Positions 25,529 through 32,370 of a stretch of DNA of 64,000 nt are shown one piece after another. How positions within the stretch are numbered: the stretch's first letter is position 1; each line of letters begins with the position of its first letter. Under the pieces are notes generated by a model that worked only from the letters and a program-made list of their open reading frames with translations, searched no databases and was not told the DNA's origin. The DNA is from Chakrabartyella piscis (GTDB taxonomy: Bacteria > Bacillota > Clostridia > Lachnospirales > Anaerotignaceae), in the NCBI GenBank assembly GCA_030067835.1, contig CP092441.1, positions 2,418,001-2,482,000 on the forward strand. Direction: 5' to 3'. The position numbers and the translations under genes are program-made.

Positions 25529-26710
25529 TTACATACTTTGTTCCATTTTCACTCCTTGGGATTGCACCACTTTCGGTTGTGTCAGTTTTTCCATCAGTGG
25601 CACTCCATCTCTGGGAGCCAACACCCCATAGCTGGTCATACTCACACCATTTTTCTCGGCAATTTTTCTACCATAATCTTCGGTATCCAAACATTCCAAT
25701 AGTTCATCTGGCAACACATTTTGAAATCTACTCCTTCCATAATCGGCATAACTTCTATCCTTTGATTGCAATGTAAACTCACCCACATATTCACAAAGCT
25801 GATGTGCAGTTTCCAGATTCACAGATTCTGTTGCATCCACCATCGCTTTATAGGTGTTTAATTCATTCAGTTCTTTGAAGCAGTAAATGGATGCTGCCAG
25901 TTCGTTCAATGTTTTAATATCCTCCATCCCAAAGTCCATATTTTCTAATTGCGGCACTATGCTTGCAAATTGATAACACCTCAAATTTACTACATCTGTC
26001 ACATCAAAATCATTCATCATCTGGCGAAACTCCGCATTGCTTGTTGGCAGTTGCAAGGTATATCTTTTATCATTTTTTTGCTCTGTTTGCACCCCAACTT
26101 CCAATTGAAAAATATAGGTTTCGCTCTCTGGCATTCGCATATCACCTTCATATAAACTTTCCAATTCTTCCATCGTGACATAATCGCTACTGATGAAGGT
26201 GCCATTTTCTTTCTGGGAAATTTCTTCGCCAAGACTCTGTAAATCTGCGTGTTCCACAATCCAATCATAAACTTCATCATTGACACCTGCAATTTCTGGA
26301 ATCAAGTCATTCTCGAGATAAAACTTTGCCAAGTCATATTCGTCCATTGCTGGCTGAGATACTACAAGGTTGTTACTTTGGATATTCATTGCAAGATTGA
26401 TGGCTTTGCGAACATCCATCGGCTCTTTCTGATCCATAATGAAGTAGCCACCAATGAACTGGCTACTTTGATCATACTCAAAGTTTTCTATCATGCTTGC
26501 TAAGTAGTTCAATTCAAAAACATTGCACTTTTCAAAGTAGAAAGCTACTATTCCTCGATTGTAGCCATCTAAAATTCTTCCACTAGCACTAAGCGTTTCA
26601 TCACAATTCAGACGAAGCAGTGCATCTTCGATGACACCATACTTTGCTGGTAAATCAATGTCCAATCGTTGCTTGGTTTCTGGGTTGGATAGGGTAATGT
26701 CTAGTTTCAT
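25529..26710 (-). CDS. ArdA-like anti-restriction protein (second copy)
   Basis: A 393-residue acidic protein. The N-terminal part DITLSNPETKQRLDIDLPAK, NVFELNYLASMIENFEYD and VRKAINLAMN parallels ArdA-type proteins of Tn916-like elements and the larger relative at 27058. ArdA proteins mimic DNA and block type I restriction enzymes. The C-terminal 180 residues appear to repeat the module (YTLQLPTSNAEFRQMMNDFD, IKTLNELAASIYCF). GGGAGG lies 9 nt before the ATG, which overlaps the DUF4314 stop. Assignment is by pattern and neighbourhood, not by catalytic motif. Confidence 0.6.
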   Translation of the reverse strand: MKLDITLSNPETKQRLDIDLPAKYGVIEDALLRLNCDETLSASGRILDGYNRGIVAFYFEKCNVFELNYLASMIENFEYDQSSQFIGGYFIMDQKEPMDVRKAINLAMNIQSNNLVVSQPAMDEYDLAKFYLENDLIPEIAGVNDEVYDWIVEHADLQSLGEEISQKENGTFISSDYVTMEELESLYEGDMRMPESETYIFQLEVGVQTEQKNDKRYTLQLPTSNAEFRQMMNDFDVTDVVNLRCYQFASIVPQLENMDFGMEDIKTLNELAASIYCFKELNELNTYKAMVDATESVNLETAHQLCEYVGEFTLQSKDRSYADYGRSRFQNVLPDELLECLDTEDYGRKIAEKNGVSMTSYGVLAPRDGVPLMEKLTQPKVVQSQGVKMEQSM

Positions 26711-26988
26711 AGACTCATACCTCCCATTCCCCTTGATTGTGTTGCCACTGGTTCATCTGGCATTGACAGAACCTCGAATTTATCTTCGAATGGGATAAGA
26801 CCTAATGTCCTTCCGTTGTCCCACTTCATAAGAAATGTTCCAGCATCATCGATGCCTGTAATTTCGCCCTCTGTTCCAACTTCAATTGGACTGTATGGAT
26901 CATCCATTGAAATCAGTTTGATTCTTGTACCAATTGGGTACATTGCTTTGATTTTTTCTACTTGTTTTTCTGTTGGAAATCCTCTCAT
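26707..26988 (-). CDS. DUF4314 domain protein
   Basis: A 93-residue protein with the DUF4314 core: YPIGTRIKLISMDDPYSPI, then GTEGEITGIDDAGTFLMKWD and NGRTLGLIPFEDKFEVL, a small beta-barrel (SH3-like) fold. It is common on clostridial conjugative elements next to ArdA-like genes. Its role is unknown. CAGGAGG lies before the ATG. It overlaps the following ArdA-like gene by 4 nt. Confidence 0.8.
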   Translation of the reverse strand: MRGFPTEKQVEKIKAMYPIGTRIKLISMDDPYSPIEVGTEGEITGIDDAGTFLMKWDNGRTLGLIPFEDKFEVLSMPDEPVATQSRGMGGMSL

Positions 26989-27006
26989 TATTTACCTCCT
27001 GACATA

Positions 27007-27035
27007 GAAAAAGTGCCGACATTTCTGCCGACACT
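27007..27035 (-). terminator. Hairpin between ArdA-like gene and DUF4314
   Basis: On the minus strand AGTGTCGGCA-GAAA-TGTCGGCACT (with wobble pairs) is followed by TTTTTC. It is probably a terminator, perhaps a leaky one, since both flanking genes run in the same direction. Confidence 0.55.
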
Positions 27036-27057
27036 AATATAATTTCCAGTTGCTTTT

Positions 27058-28719
27058 TTATTGCATCATCATATCAAATTCATCTCTTTGTACCTGCTCA
27101 CGAAAACCCATTTCTTCAGCAGTTCGTAAAAAATATCGGTTGATATCCCATAGGCTGATATTCACATTGCGACCACATAAGTTAAAATCCTCTTGCTCCA
27201 ATCCCTCACCAAAACCATCACTCGCTTGACCTGTGATATACTCTTTCAATGTAGCCATTTCCGTAGCATCCAGTGGTGCTTTCAACTCGCAAGCTGCCAC
27301 ACCATATACATTGCCATCCATCTGTTCAAATTCAAACTTGAAACTTTCCACCTTTGCATTGACCGAATCCTTTGTATCATAATATTCCATCAACCCTCGT
27401 TCTTCTGGAATGTGATCGCCATAAGACTTGATGAAATTCTCCAATTCATCTTCGTAACCACACAATTCACAGCTGTCTAATTCTTCTTCGTAATCAGAAG
27501 TTTCATACTGTCCCCAATCATTTTCTTCCTCATAAGTGACGACTTTCAGTGGCATATACAGTTTCAATGTTTCACTGTACGTTTGATTCTGGATATTCAT
27601 GTTGAGGTTTCGATTTAGTATTTCAGCCATTTCTGGATTGTAACCCATGTATGTCATGTAGCCTTGTTTTGTGAATGTACCAACTTCATTCGCTATACGA
27701 TTTTCGCCATATCTTTTGAAGTCGATGTATTCCTCAAGGTTTTCATCGTATTCATAACGTCCACTGTCGCAAATCATGTACTGCCCATAGGCTTCTGGTG
27801 TGTGGATGTTTGGGAATACCTCAAATTCGTGCATACAGTGGCACAGAGTATCCAACTCCTGAACCGTATTGATTTTTGTCATAATAGCAAGCTTTTCCAG
27901 ATAGTCATACTCTCGTTCACCCACTTGATGCAAGGTCTTTGCACTCTCATTAAGTGGCTGCAAATCGCATTCTATTTCATGTAAAATATCTTCTATTTTA
28001 TCGGGCAAGTTGTGATATAAAATCGTGATGGATGTATCGTCTAAACTCGCCACTTCCAGTCTCTCCATTGCCTTTTGAATTTCACTTTCTTCACAAGGCA
28101 AGTCCAAATATTCCTCGCTGGTATCGGTTCTCAGTGCCACATCGAAAACCTTAAATCCATTTAGATATTGAGGAAATGCCTTGCCAAAATAAATGTCTTG
28201 CGATTGATTTTGATTCGGATATACCAAACCATAAGGTGATACCAAAGGATTGGGATTGTCTGCAATCATTTTTTCGATATATTGTTGCCCGTCTACACTC
28301 TGCAATTCTTCCTCGCTCGCTGCTCCATTCTCGTTGAGGTATAACTTTCTGCCAAGCCTATCAATGTCGCTGAAATCGGTCACAACGCTGTAACACTGCT
28401 CGTTAAAGCTCAGGTTGATTAAGTCCTTAATGTCCGTTAGGTTTTTCGCTGTCGCTACCGTATAAAAGACCTTCATTTCTTCATCTGTAAATCTATCTAC
28501 GCTTTGAAATAAGAAATTGAGTTCTGTGAGGTTATATTGGTTGCCTGTAAGAATGGTGTTCATTTTATCCTCAAATGGTATCTCTGTGACAATAGTTCTG
28601 CTCTGCATATTGTTGTCGATACTAAGCTCATCACAATATGTTTGCAGTTGCTTTTCAGTAGCTGGCAAGGTGATTTCCATTTGCTTTTTTGTTGTTGGTT
28701 GTTGTATTCGTAATCTCAT
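27058..28719 (-). CDS. ArdA-like anti-restriction protein (large, first copy)
   Basis: A 553-residue acidic protein. Its start (RLRIQQPTTKKQMEITLPAT, ATEKQLQTYCDELSID) and the motif NLTELNFLFQSVDRFTDEEM match ArdA-like anti-restriction proteins of clostridial ICEs, and DIKDLINLSFNEQCY recurs in that family. Further strand-helix modules follow, and a C-terminal domain of about 110 residues (SFKFEFEQMDGNVYGVAACE) is also seen on related ICE proteins. It would protect incoming ICE DNA by DNA mimicry; inferred. AAAGGAGG lies before the ATG. It is the first large gene of the element from this end. Confidence 0.65.
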   Translation of the reverse strand: MRLRIQQPTTKKQMEITLPATEKQLQTYCDELSIDNNMQSRTIVTEIPFEDKMNTILTGNQYNLTELNFLFQSVDRFTDEEMKVFYTVATAKNLTDIKDLINLSFNEQCYSVVTDFSDIDRLGRKLYLNENGAASEEELQSVDGQQYIEKMIADNPNPLVSPYGLVYPNQNQSQDIYFGKAFPQYLNGFKVFDVALRTDTSEEYLDLPCEESEIQKAMERLEVASLDDTSITILYHNLPDKIEDILHEIECDLQPLNESAKTLHQVGEREYDYLEKLAIMTKINTVQELDTLCHCMHEFEVFPNIHTPEAYGQYMICDSGRYEYDENLEEYIDFKRYGENRIANEVGTFTKQGYMTYMGYNPEMAEILNRNLNMNIQNQTYSETLKLYMPLKVVTYEEENDWGQYETSDYEEELDSCELCGYEDELENFIKSYGDHIPEERGLMEYYDTKDSVNAKVESFKFEFEQMDGNVYGVAACELKAPLDATEMATLKEYITGQASDGFGEGLEQEDFNLCGRNVNISLWDINRYFLRTAEEMGFREQVQRDEFDMMMQ

Positions 28720-28752
28720 TCAAATTCCTCCTTTATTCGTTCAGTAGTTATT

Positions 28753-28773
28753 TTATTTGTGTTCTTTATTCAT
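28753..28773 (-). CDS. Six-codon mini-ORF (possible leader peptide)
   Basis: AAGGAGG then 6 nt and ATG opens MNKEHK-stop. It lies after the hairpin at 28795-28842 and 33 nt before the large ArdA-like gene. The strong ribosome binding site on such a short frame suggests a leader peptide, but a decayed gene start is possible. Confidence 0.35.
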   Translation of the reverse strand: MNKEHK

Positions 28774-28794
28774 TGCTATCCTCCTTCCGAGAAA

Positions 28795-28842
28795 TAAAAA
28801 AAGCTGTTAGGTTGAGGATAGTTGACCTCACACTTAACAGCT
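28795..28842 (-). terminator. Terminator-like hairpin in the ArdA leader
   Basis: On the minus strand AGCTGTTA...GTGAGG...CCTCA...TAACAGCT is followed by seven T. It lies upstream of the first ICE gene, so it either ends transcription from the tRNA side or acts as an attenuator. Confidence 0.7.
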
Positions 28843-28895
28843 CTTTAGGTTTGATAATTTTTATTTAAAATTGTTTTGTTTCTATATTTTGGGTA

Positions 28896-28930
28896 CAAAA
28901 AAACCACTGTATCGGTTCAAATACAGTGGT
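28896..28930 (-). terminator. Strong intrinsic terminator downstream of the tRNAs
   Basis: On the minus strand ACCACTGTAT and ATACAGTGGT form a perfect 10-bp stem followed by TTTTTTT. It probably ends the tRNA-Met/tRNA-Val transcript. Confidence 0.8.
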
Positions 28931-29064
28931 AGTATGCAAAATGCAATATGACATCTATGAAAATGATGTTTTAAAAAACGGCTTTTTTTGAGATAAAAAA
29001 CCCTAGAAACGCCGAAATCATCGGCATTTCTGCCGATGACATCTATTTTGCGTATTTCATGTTA

Positions 29065-29137
29065 TGGGAGTTACAGGGCTCGAACCTGTGACCCTCTGCT
29101 TGTAAGGCAGATGCTCTCCCAGCTGAGCTAAACTCCC
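29065..29137 (-). tRNA. tRNA-Val (anticodon TAC)
   Basis: A 73-nt cloverleaf: acceptor GGGAGTT/AACTCCC, D-arm with AGCTCAGCTGGGAGAGC, anticodon stem TCTGC/GCAGA with loop CTTACAA, T-loop TTCGAGC. CCA is not encoded. The ICE lies on its 3' side, which makes its 3' end a candidate integration site. Confidence 0.95.
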
Positions 29138-29173
29138 ATACATTGCAAAACAATATGCAATTATTTGTCGAAA

Positions 29174-29247
29174 TAGCGGAGAAGGGATTTGAACCCCTGA
29201 CACCACGGGTATGAACCGTGTGCTCTAGCCAACTGAGCTACTCCGCC
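29174..29247 (-). tRNA. tRNA-Met (anticodon CAT, elongator type)
   Basis: A 74-nt cloverleaf starting GGCGGAGTAGCTCAGTTGG with anticodon loop TTCATAC on a CACGG/CCGTG stem and T-loop TTCAAAT. The acceptor end resembles the elongator tRNA-Met of Bacillus. It is transcribed before tRNA-Val from the promoter at 29264-29292. Confidence 0.93.
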
Positions 29248-29263
29248 TCAACTCGGCTTTATT

Positions 29264-29292
29264 ATTATAAAAAGTCCAGATGATTTTGTCAA
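29264..29292 (-). promoter_or_regulatory. Consensus sigma-A promoter of the tRNA pair
   Basis: On the minus strand TTGACA (29287-29292), a 17-nt spacer and TATAAT (29264-29269), both perfect, lie 16 nt before the tRNA-Met 5' end. Confidence 0.9.
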
Positions 29293-29365
29293 TACCTTTT
29301 TTCATATTTTGGTGAATAAATCGAAATTACAAAGTTGTTTTATGCAAACACACACATATCTACAC

Positions 29366-29695
29366 TCAATTGCTGCGATTCACATACACCGTTTCACCTG
29401 GTTTCAAAAGACCCAACTGTTCTCTTGCTACCTCTGCAATATAAGCATCGCTTTCATAATATTCTCGTTTTGCTTCCAACTCTGCTTGTCTGTCTTCTTC
29501 TGCTTTCATTTGCACTTCAACTGCAAGTCGTTGTTCTTGAATGGTTTGGTATTCTTGGTATTCTCCCCAGCAACCAATACCCACAGCACAAAAGAACATC
29601 ACCAAAAAAACACGCAAAAATATACTACGTTTACGTTTTCCTTTTTGATGTTGATTTTGATTTCTTATTTGTGGTTGATTTTGTCTTTTGCTCAT
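29366..29695 (-). CDS. divIC: FtsB/DivIC-type septum formation protein
   Basis: A 109-residue bitopic membrane protein of the DivIC/FtsB family. A basic, Gln-rich cytoplasmic start (RNQNQHQKGKRKR), one membrane span (IFLRVFLVMFFCAVGIGCW), an extracellular coiled coil (QEQRLAVEVQMKAEEDRQAE) and the family end (VAREQLGLLKPGETVYV) are in order. It acts in the FtsL-DivIC-DivIB division complex. The start at 29695 (GGAG, 9 nt upstream) lies inside the yabQ gene: the two overlap by 65 bp. It ends the mazG-to-divIC sporulation/division cluster. Confidence 0.85.
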   Translation of the reverse strand: MSKRQNQPQIRNQNQHQKGKRKRSIFLRVFLVMFFCAVGIGCWGEYQEYQTIQEQRLAVEVQMKAEEDRQAELEAKREYYESDAYIAEVAREQLGLLKPGETVYVNRSN

Positions 29696-30227
29696 ATGGT
29701 TTTTCTCCAAATCTAAGTTTTCGTTTCACAAAGGTTTTCCCGTTTGCACCCACTCCAATTAGTTTTATTTTTGCATAATTTCTGCAAAAGTACAAGCATT
29801 TTTTACGTTTTTTATCGCAAAATCTGCCAATTCTTTGTAGTGGCATACGAATCAACAAATATACCAATCGAAATGGTGTACACAAAATTTCCAATATAAG
29901 AAATATTATTTTTTGCAAAACACCCAAACAACCTTCACCAAGCCACCTGACACCATGACTCAAACCATTAAAATATATAACCATACCACCAAACAATCCC
30001 AGCATCACAAAGAATCGCATTTCACCTGAATGATTTTGCAAAATCACCCAAAAGGAATAAAATCCTGCACACAACCAAAAGATACCATCTTCCAATTGCA
30101 CAAGAAATCCTTTGTGTGGCACCACAGAACGCAAAATACGCAAACCATCATAAGCCAAGCCCAAAGCACCACCCAAAACCACCATCCACCAAAAGAATTG
30201 TACCTGTGTTTCCAAGGATAAAATCAC
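29631..30227 (-). CDS. yabQ: Spore cortex biosynthesis protein YabQ
   Basis: A 198-residue membrane protein with the YabQ layout: an opening SLETQVQFFWWMVVLGGALG, LAYDGLRILRSVVPH, then spans near 45-65 and 70-90 (MRFFVMLGLFGGMVIYFNGL). A basic C-terminal tail of about 50 residues (TNKKSKSTSKRKT) follows. In Bacillus YabQ is a forespore membrane protein needed for cortex formation. It follows yabP by 13 nt on the minus strand. Its C-terminus runs into the divIC gene in another frame. Confidence 0.88.
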   Translation of the reverse strand: MILSLETQVQFFWWMVVLGGALGLAYDGLRILRSVVPHKGFLVQLEDGIFWLCAGFYSFWVILQNHSGEMRFFVMLGLFGGMVIYFNGLSHGVRWLGEGCLGVLQKIIFLILEILCTPFRLVYLLIRMPLQRIGRFCDKKRKKCLYFCRNYAKIKLIGVGANGKTFVKRKLRFGEKPYEQKTKSTTNKKSKSTSKRKT

Positions 30228-30240
30228 AGTATCACCTCAT

Positions 30241-30513
30241 TTAGCGAAATAGCTTACTGAAGAAGGAACCGCTTGCACCGCCTTCTGTATAGGTAAGGGT
30301 ATCTATGGTACCTTCTACTGTCACTTCCCCTACAGACAAGTCTAATTTGCCCATATGAAGCCCCAAACCCTTCACCAATAGCAAACCACATATCGTTTCC
30401 ATCATAACACCTTCTTCATCGAAGGAAATCACCTCTTGTACTCCACCAATTTGCAATTCTTCACGATTTTCCATACGCACAAAATGATGATGGTTCGTTT
30501 TATTTTCTGCCAT
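30241..30513 (-). CDS. yabP: Sporulation protein YabP
   Basis: A 90-residue protein of the YabP/YqfC family. It has the strands REELQIGGVQEVISFDEEGV and LLLVKGLGLHMGKLDLSVGE and ends FFSKLFR. It is needed for spore coat or cortex steps with YabQ. I use the ATG at 30513, 8 nt after AAAGGAG; an ATG two codons earlier is too close. It lies between the repeat region at 30579-30726 and yabQ. Confidence 0.88.
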   Translation of the reverse strand: MAENKTNHHHFVRMENREELQIGGVQEVISFDEEGVMMETICGLLLVKGLGLHMGKLDLSVGEVTVEGTIDTLTYTEGGASGSFFSKLFR

Positions 30514-30578
30514 ATACATATCTCCTTTGTCATCCAAGTCTCTAGGATATATATATGCTTGGATTTATGAAGATATGT

Positions 30579-30726
30579 AGCGAATATATGGTTTGTGGCA
30601 ATTCCTGACGGTAGGGTCAAGACCCTACCCTACAGTGGTGGCAAATATATGCATGTGGTATTACGGTTGCTGCAAATATATGCGTTGTGGTATTGTGATT
30701 ATTGCAAACATATTCGCTGTTATTGT
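30579..30726. repeat. About 31-bp tandem repeat with an inserted palindrome
   Basis: Units beginning GC(A/G)AATATATG recur at about 30579, 30641, 30672 and (degenerate) 30704, each continuing TTGTGG or ATGTGGTATT. The dispersed palindrome GGTAGGGTC-AA-GACCCTACC-CTACA (30610-30634) sits between the first two units. A similar unit occurs near 51208. Confidence 0.75.
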
Positions 30727-30962
30727 ACTGCTCGATACATCAGGGCTGCATCTTCTTTTTTGGTGGATTCTTTCAGTGCTGTCACTTCTACTTTTGTGAT
30801 ATTGGTGCCAAATTGGATGGTGATGATATCGCCAACTTTGACTTCTGCACCAGCTTTTACGATTTTGTCATTGATTTGCACACGTCCAGCATCACAGGCT
30901 TCGTTGGCAATGGTTCTTCTTTTGATGATTCTGGATACTTTCAAAAATTTATCTACACGCAT
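30720..30962 (-). CDS. rqcP: S4-domain RNA-binding protein RqcP (YabO/Hsp15-like)
   Basis: An 80-residue S4-fold protein: MRVDKFLKVSRIIKRRTIAN, then CDAGRVQINDKIVKAG and VKVGDIITIQFG. It matches RqcP (formerly YabO), which binds 23S/tRNA on obstructed large subunits and helps RqcH add alanine tails in ribosome rescue. AAGGAG precedes the ATG. It follows the HU gene, with a terminator-like hairpin between, as in other Clostridia. Confidence 0.9.
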   Translation of the reverse strand: MRVDKFLKVSRIIKRRTIANEACDAGRVQINDKIVKAGAEVKVGDIITIQFGTNITKVEVTALKESTKKEDAALMYRAVQ

Positions 30963-30980
30963 ATTCAGATCTCCTTTCTA

Positions 30981-31013
30981 AAAAGAAAACGCCTTCTCCG
31001 AAGAAAAGGCGCA
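30981..31013 (-). terminator. Intrinsic terminator after the HU gene
   Basis: On the minus strand CGCCTTTTC-TTCG-GAGAAGGCG is followed by TTTTCTTTTT, 15 nt after the HU stop. Confidence 0.8.
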
Positions 31014-31027
31014 TTGTAATTCCAAAA

Positions 31028-31303
31028 TTATTTGTTGATTGCATCTTTCAACGCTTTACCAGCTTTGAATCTTGGTGCTTTGGAAGCAGGAATTGGCATT
31101 GGTTCGTTTGTTTTAGGGTTTCTACCTTCACGAGCAGCTCTTTCAGCAACATCAAATGTACCGAAACCAACCAATTGTACTTTACCACCGCTTGTAAGTT
31201 CTTCTGTTATCACTTCTTCAAAAGCTTTCACAAATTTTTCAGCATCTTTTTTGCTCATTTCCGCTTTTTCTGCGATTGCTGCTACTAAATCAGATTTGTT
31301 CAT
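31028..31303 (-). CDS. hup: HU-family nucleoid protein
   Basis: A 91-residue HU protein: MNKSDLVAAIAEKAEMSKKD, the saddle strands KVQLVGFGTFDVAERAARE and the DNA-binding arm tip GRNPKTNEPMPIPAS, ending FKAGKALKDAIN. It bends and compacts DNA as a dimer. AAGGAGG lies before the ATG at 31303. It lies between mazG and rqcP on the same strand, the usual clostridial order. Confidence 0.95.
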   Translation of the reverse strand: MNKSDLVAAIAEKAEMSKKDAEKFVKAFEEVITEELTSGGKVQLVGFGTFDVAERAAREGRNPKTNEPMPIPASKAPRFKAGKALKDAINK

Positions 31304-31366
31304 TTTTTCATTTCCTCCTTGAATTATCAATCATCCTAATGTCGAATTGCATTGGACATGGGTTGT

Positions 31367-32140
31367 TTATTGTTTAGCCTTGTCCCAACGAGAATATAAA
31401 TCTTCTTTTGTGCAATCAGTAAACTGTTTGCCTTCAAAAAGAAGCCCTTCCTCAATTCGTTCAAATCTATTTATAAACTTTTCAGTGGCTTTTGTCAAGG
31501 CAAACTCAGGATTTATTTTGTAAACCCTTGCAATATTTACCATTGCGAACAAAATATCTCCAAATTCTTCCTCTTTTGTGTACATATTTTTGTCCACAGC
31601 TTCTTGAAACTCTCCCATTTCTTCTAGCACTTTTGCCCAAATTTCTTCTGGTGTTCCAAAATCAAAACCAACGTCAGCTGCTTTTTTCTTGACTTTTTGA
31701 GCTCTGGTCAGTGCTGGCAACGCATTTGGAACCCCCCGCATCACCTGTGTTTGGGTGGCGATTTTCTTTTCTTTTTTCTTCAAACTCTCCCAATTCATTA
31801 GAACTTCGTCTGCTGTATCCACATTGACAGTTCCAAACACATGTGGATGTCTATAAATCATTTTGTTGCAAATCCCTTCTACAACATCCTCCAAAGTGAA
31901 TGTACCTACTTCTTCTGCCAACTGGCTATGAAACACCACTTGCAACAAAACGTCACCCAATTCTTCTTTTAAGTTTGCCATATCTTTTTTGTTGATGGCA
32001 TCCACCACTTCATAAGATTCTTCAATCATTGCTTCTCTTAGGCTTTCATGGGTTTGTACTTTATCCCAAGGACAACCGTTTTCACCACGCAATTGTTTGA
32101 TGACAGCAACCAAATCTTGTACATCTCTATTTTGTTCCAT
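31367..32140 (-). CDS. mazG: Nucleoside triphosphate pyrophosphohydrolase MazG
   Basis: A 257-residue house-cleaning NTP pyrophosphatase with two MazG domains. The first has GENGCPWDKVQTHESLR, then EESYEVVDAI and LKEELGDVLLQVVFH (the ExxE...ExxD metal site). The second has KVLEEMGEFQEAV and KEEEFGDILFAMVNIAR. GGAGG lies 6 nt before the ATG at 32140. It starts the cluster mazG-hup-rqcP-yabP-yabQ-divIC. Confidence 0.93.
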   Translation of the reverse strand: MEQNRDVQDLVAVIKQLRGENGCPWDKVQTHESLREAMIEESYEVVDAINKKDMANLKEELGDVLLQVVFHSQLAEEVGTFTLEDVVEGICNKMIYRHPHVFGTVNVDTADEVLMNWESLKKKEKKIATQTQVMRGVPNALPALTRAQKVKKKAADVGFDFGTPEEIWAKVLEEMGEFQEAVDKNMYTKEEEFGDILFAMVNIARVYKINPEFALTKATEKFINRFERIEEGLLFEGKQFTDCTKEDLYSRWDKAKQ

Positions 32141-32195
32141 ATTGCCCTCCAAAATTCATCTATTTTTTCTAAAATTGTATGATATTTCTTTTGTT

Positions 32196-32316
32196 CAATT
32201 GTTTTTTATGGTATACTATATGAGCAGTTTGATGGGTTTCTAGGAATCCACCTCCTACAACTATTCTTACTGTACCCTATGATGGAATTTCAGTCAATCC
32301 ACCTGATTGATTTTTT
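32196..32316 (+). promoter_or_regulatory. Promoter and structured leader of the nfnAB operon
   Basis: TATACT near 32213 follows a weak -35 region (TTTTGT or TTGTTC). The roughly 150-nt leader contains GATGGGTTTCTAGGAATCCACC and ends with TCAATC-CACCT-GATTGA followed by TTTTTTAT (32294-32316), a terminator-like hairpin 55 nt before the nfnA start. This suggests attenuation; I cannot match it to a known riboswitch. Confidence 0.45.
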
Positions 32317-32370
32317 ATCTCAATATCAAATTTTATTGCAAAATTATATAGAAAGAAAGGATGTTTGTTT

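Larger units (their letters stand above)
28720..29064. other. ICE right-end leader region with stacked hairpins
   Basis: This 345-bp gap between the ICE and tRNA-Val holds a 6-codon mini-ORF, two terminator-like hairpins (28795-28842 and 28896-28930) and a weaker GCCGA...TCGGC hairpin near 29010-29040. The ICE boundary must lie here; I see no attachment-site repeat because the other end is outside the window. Confidence 0.5.

Noticed and set aside
30579-30726. Short tandem repeat as a CRISPR-like array
   Set aside because: Units abut with no spacers, and no cas genes are present.
32214-32370. Fluoride, preQ1 or glutamine riboswitch before nfnA
   Set aside because: I tried to match the conserved cores of these classes and none fitted.
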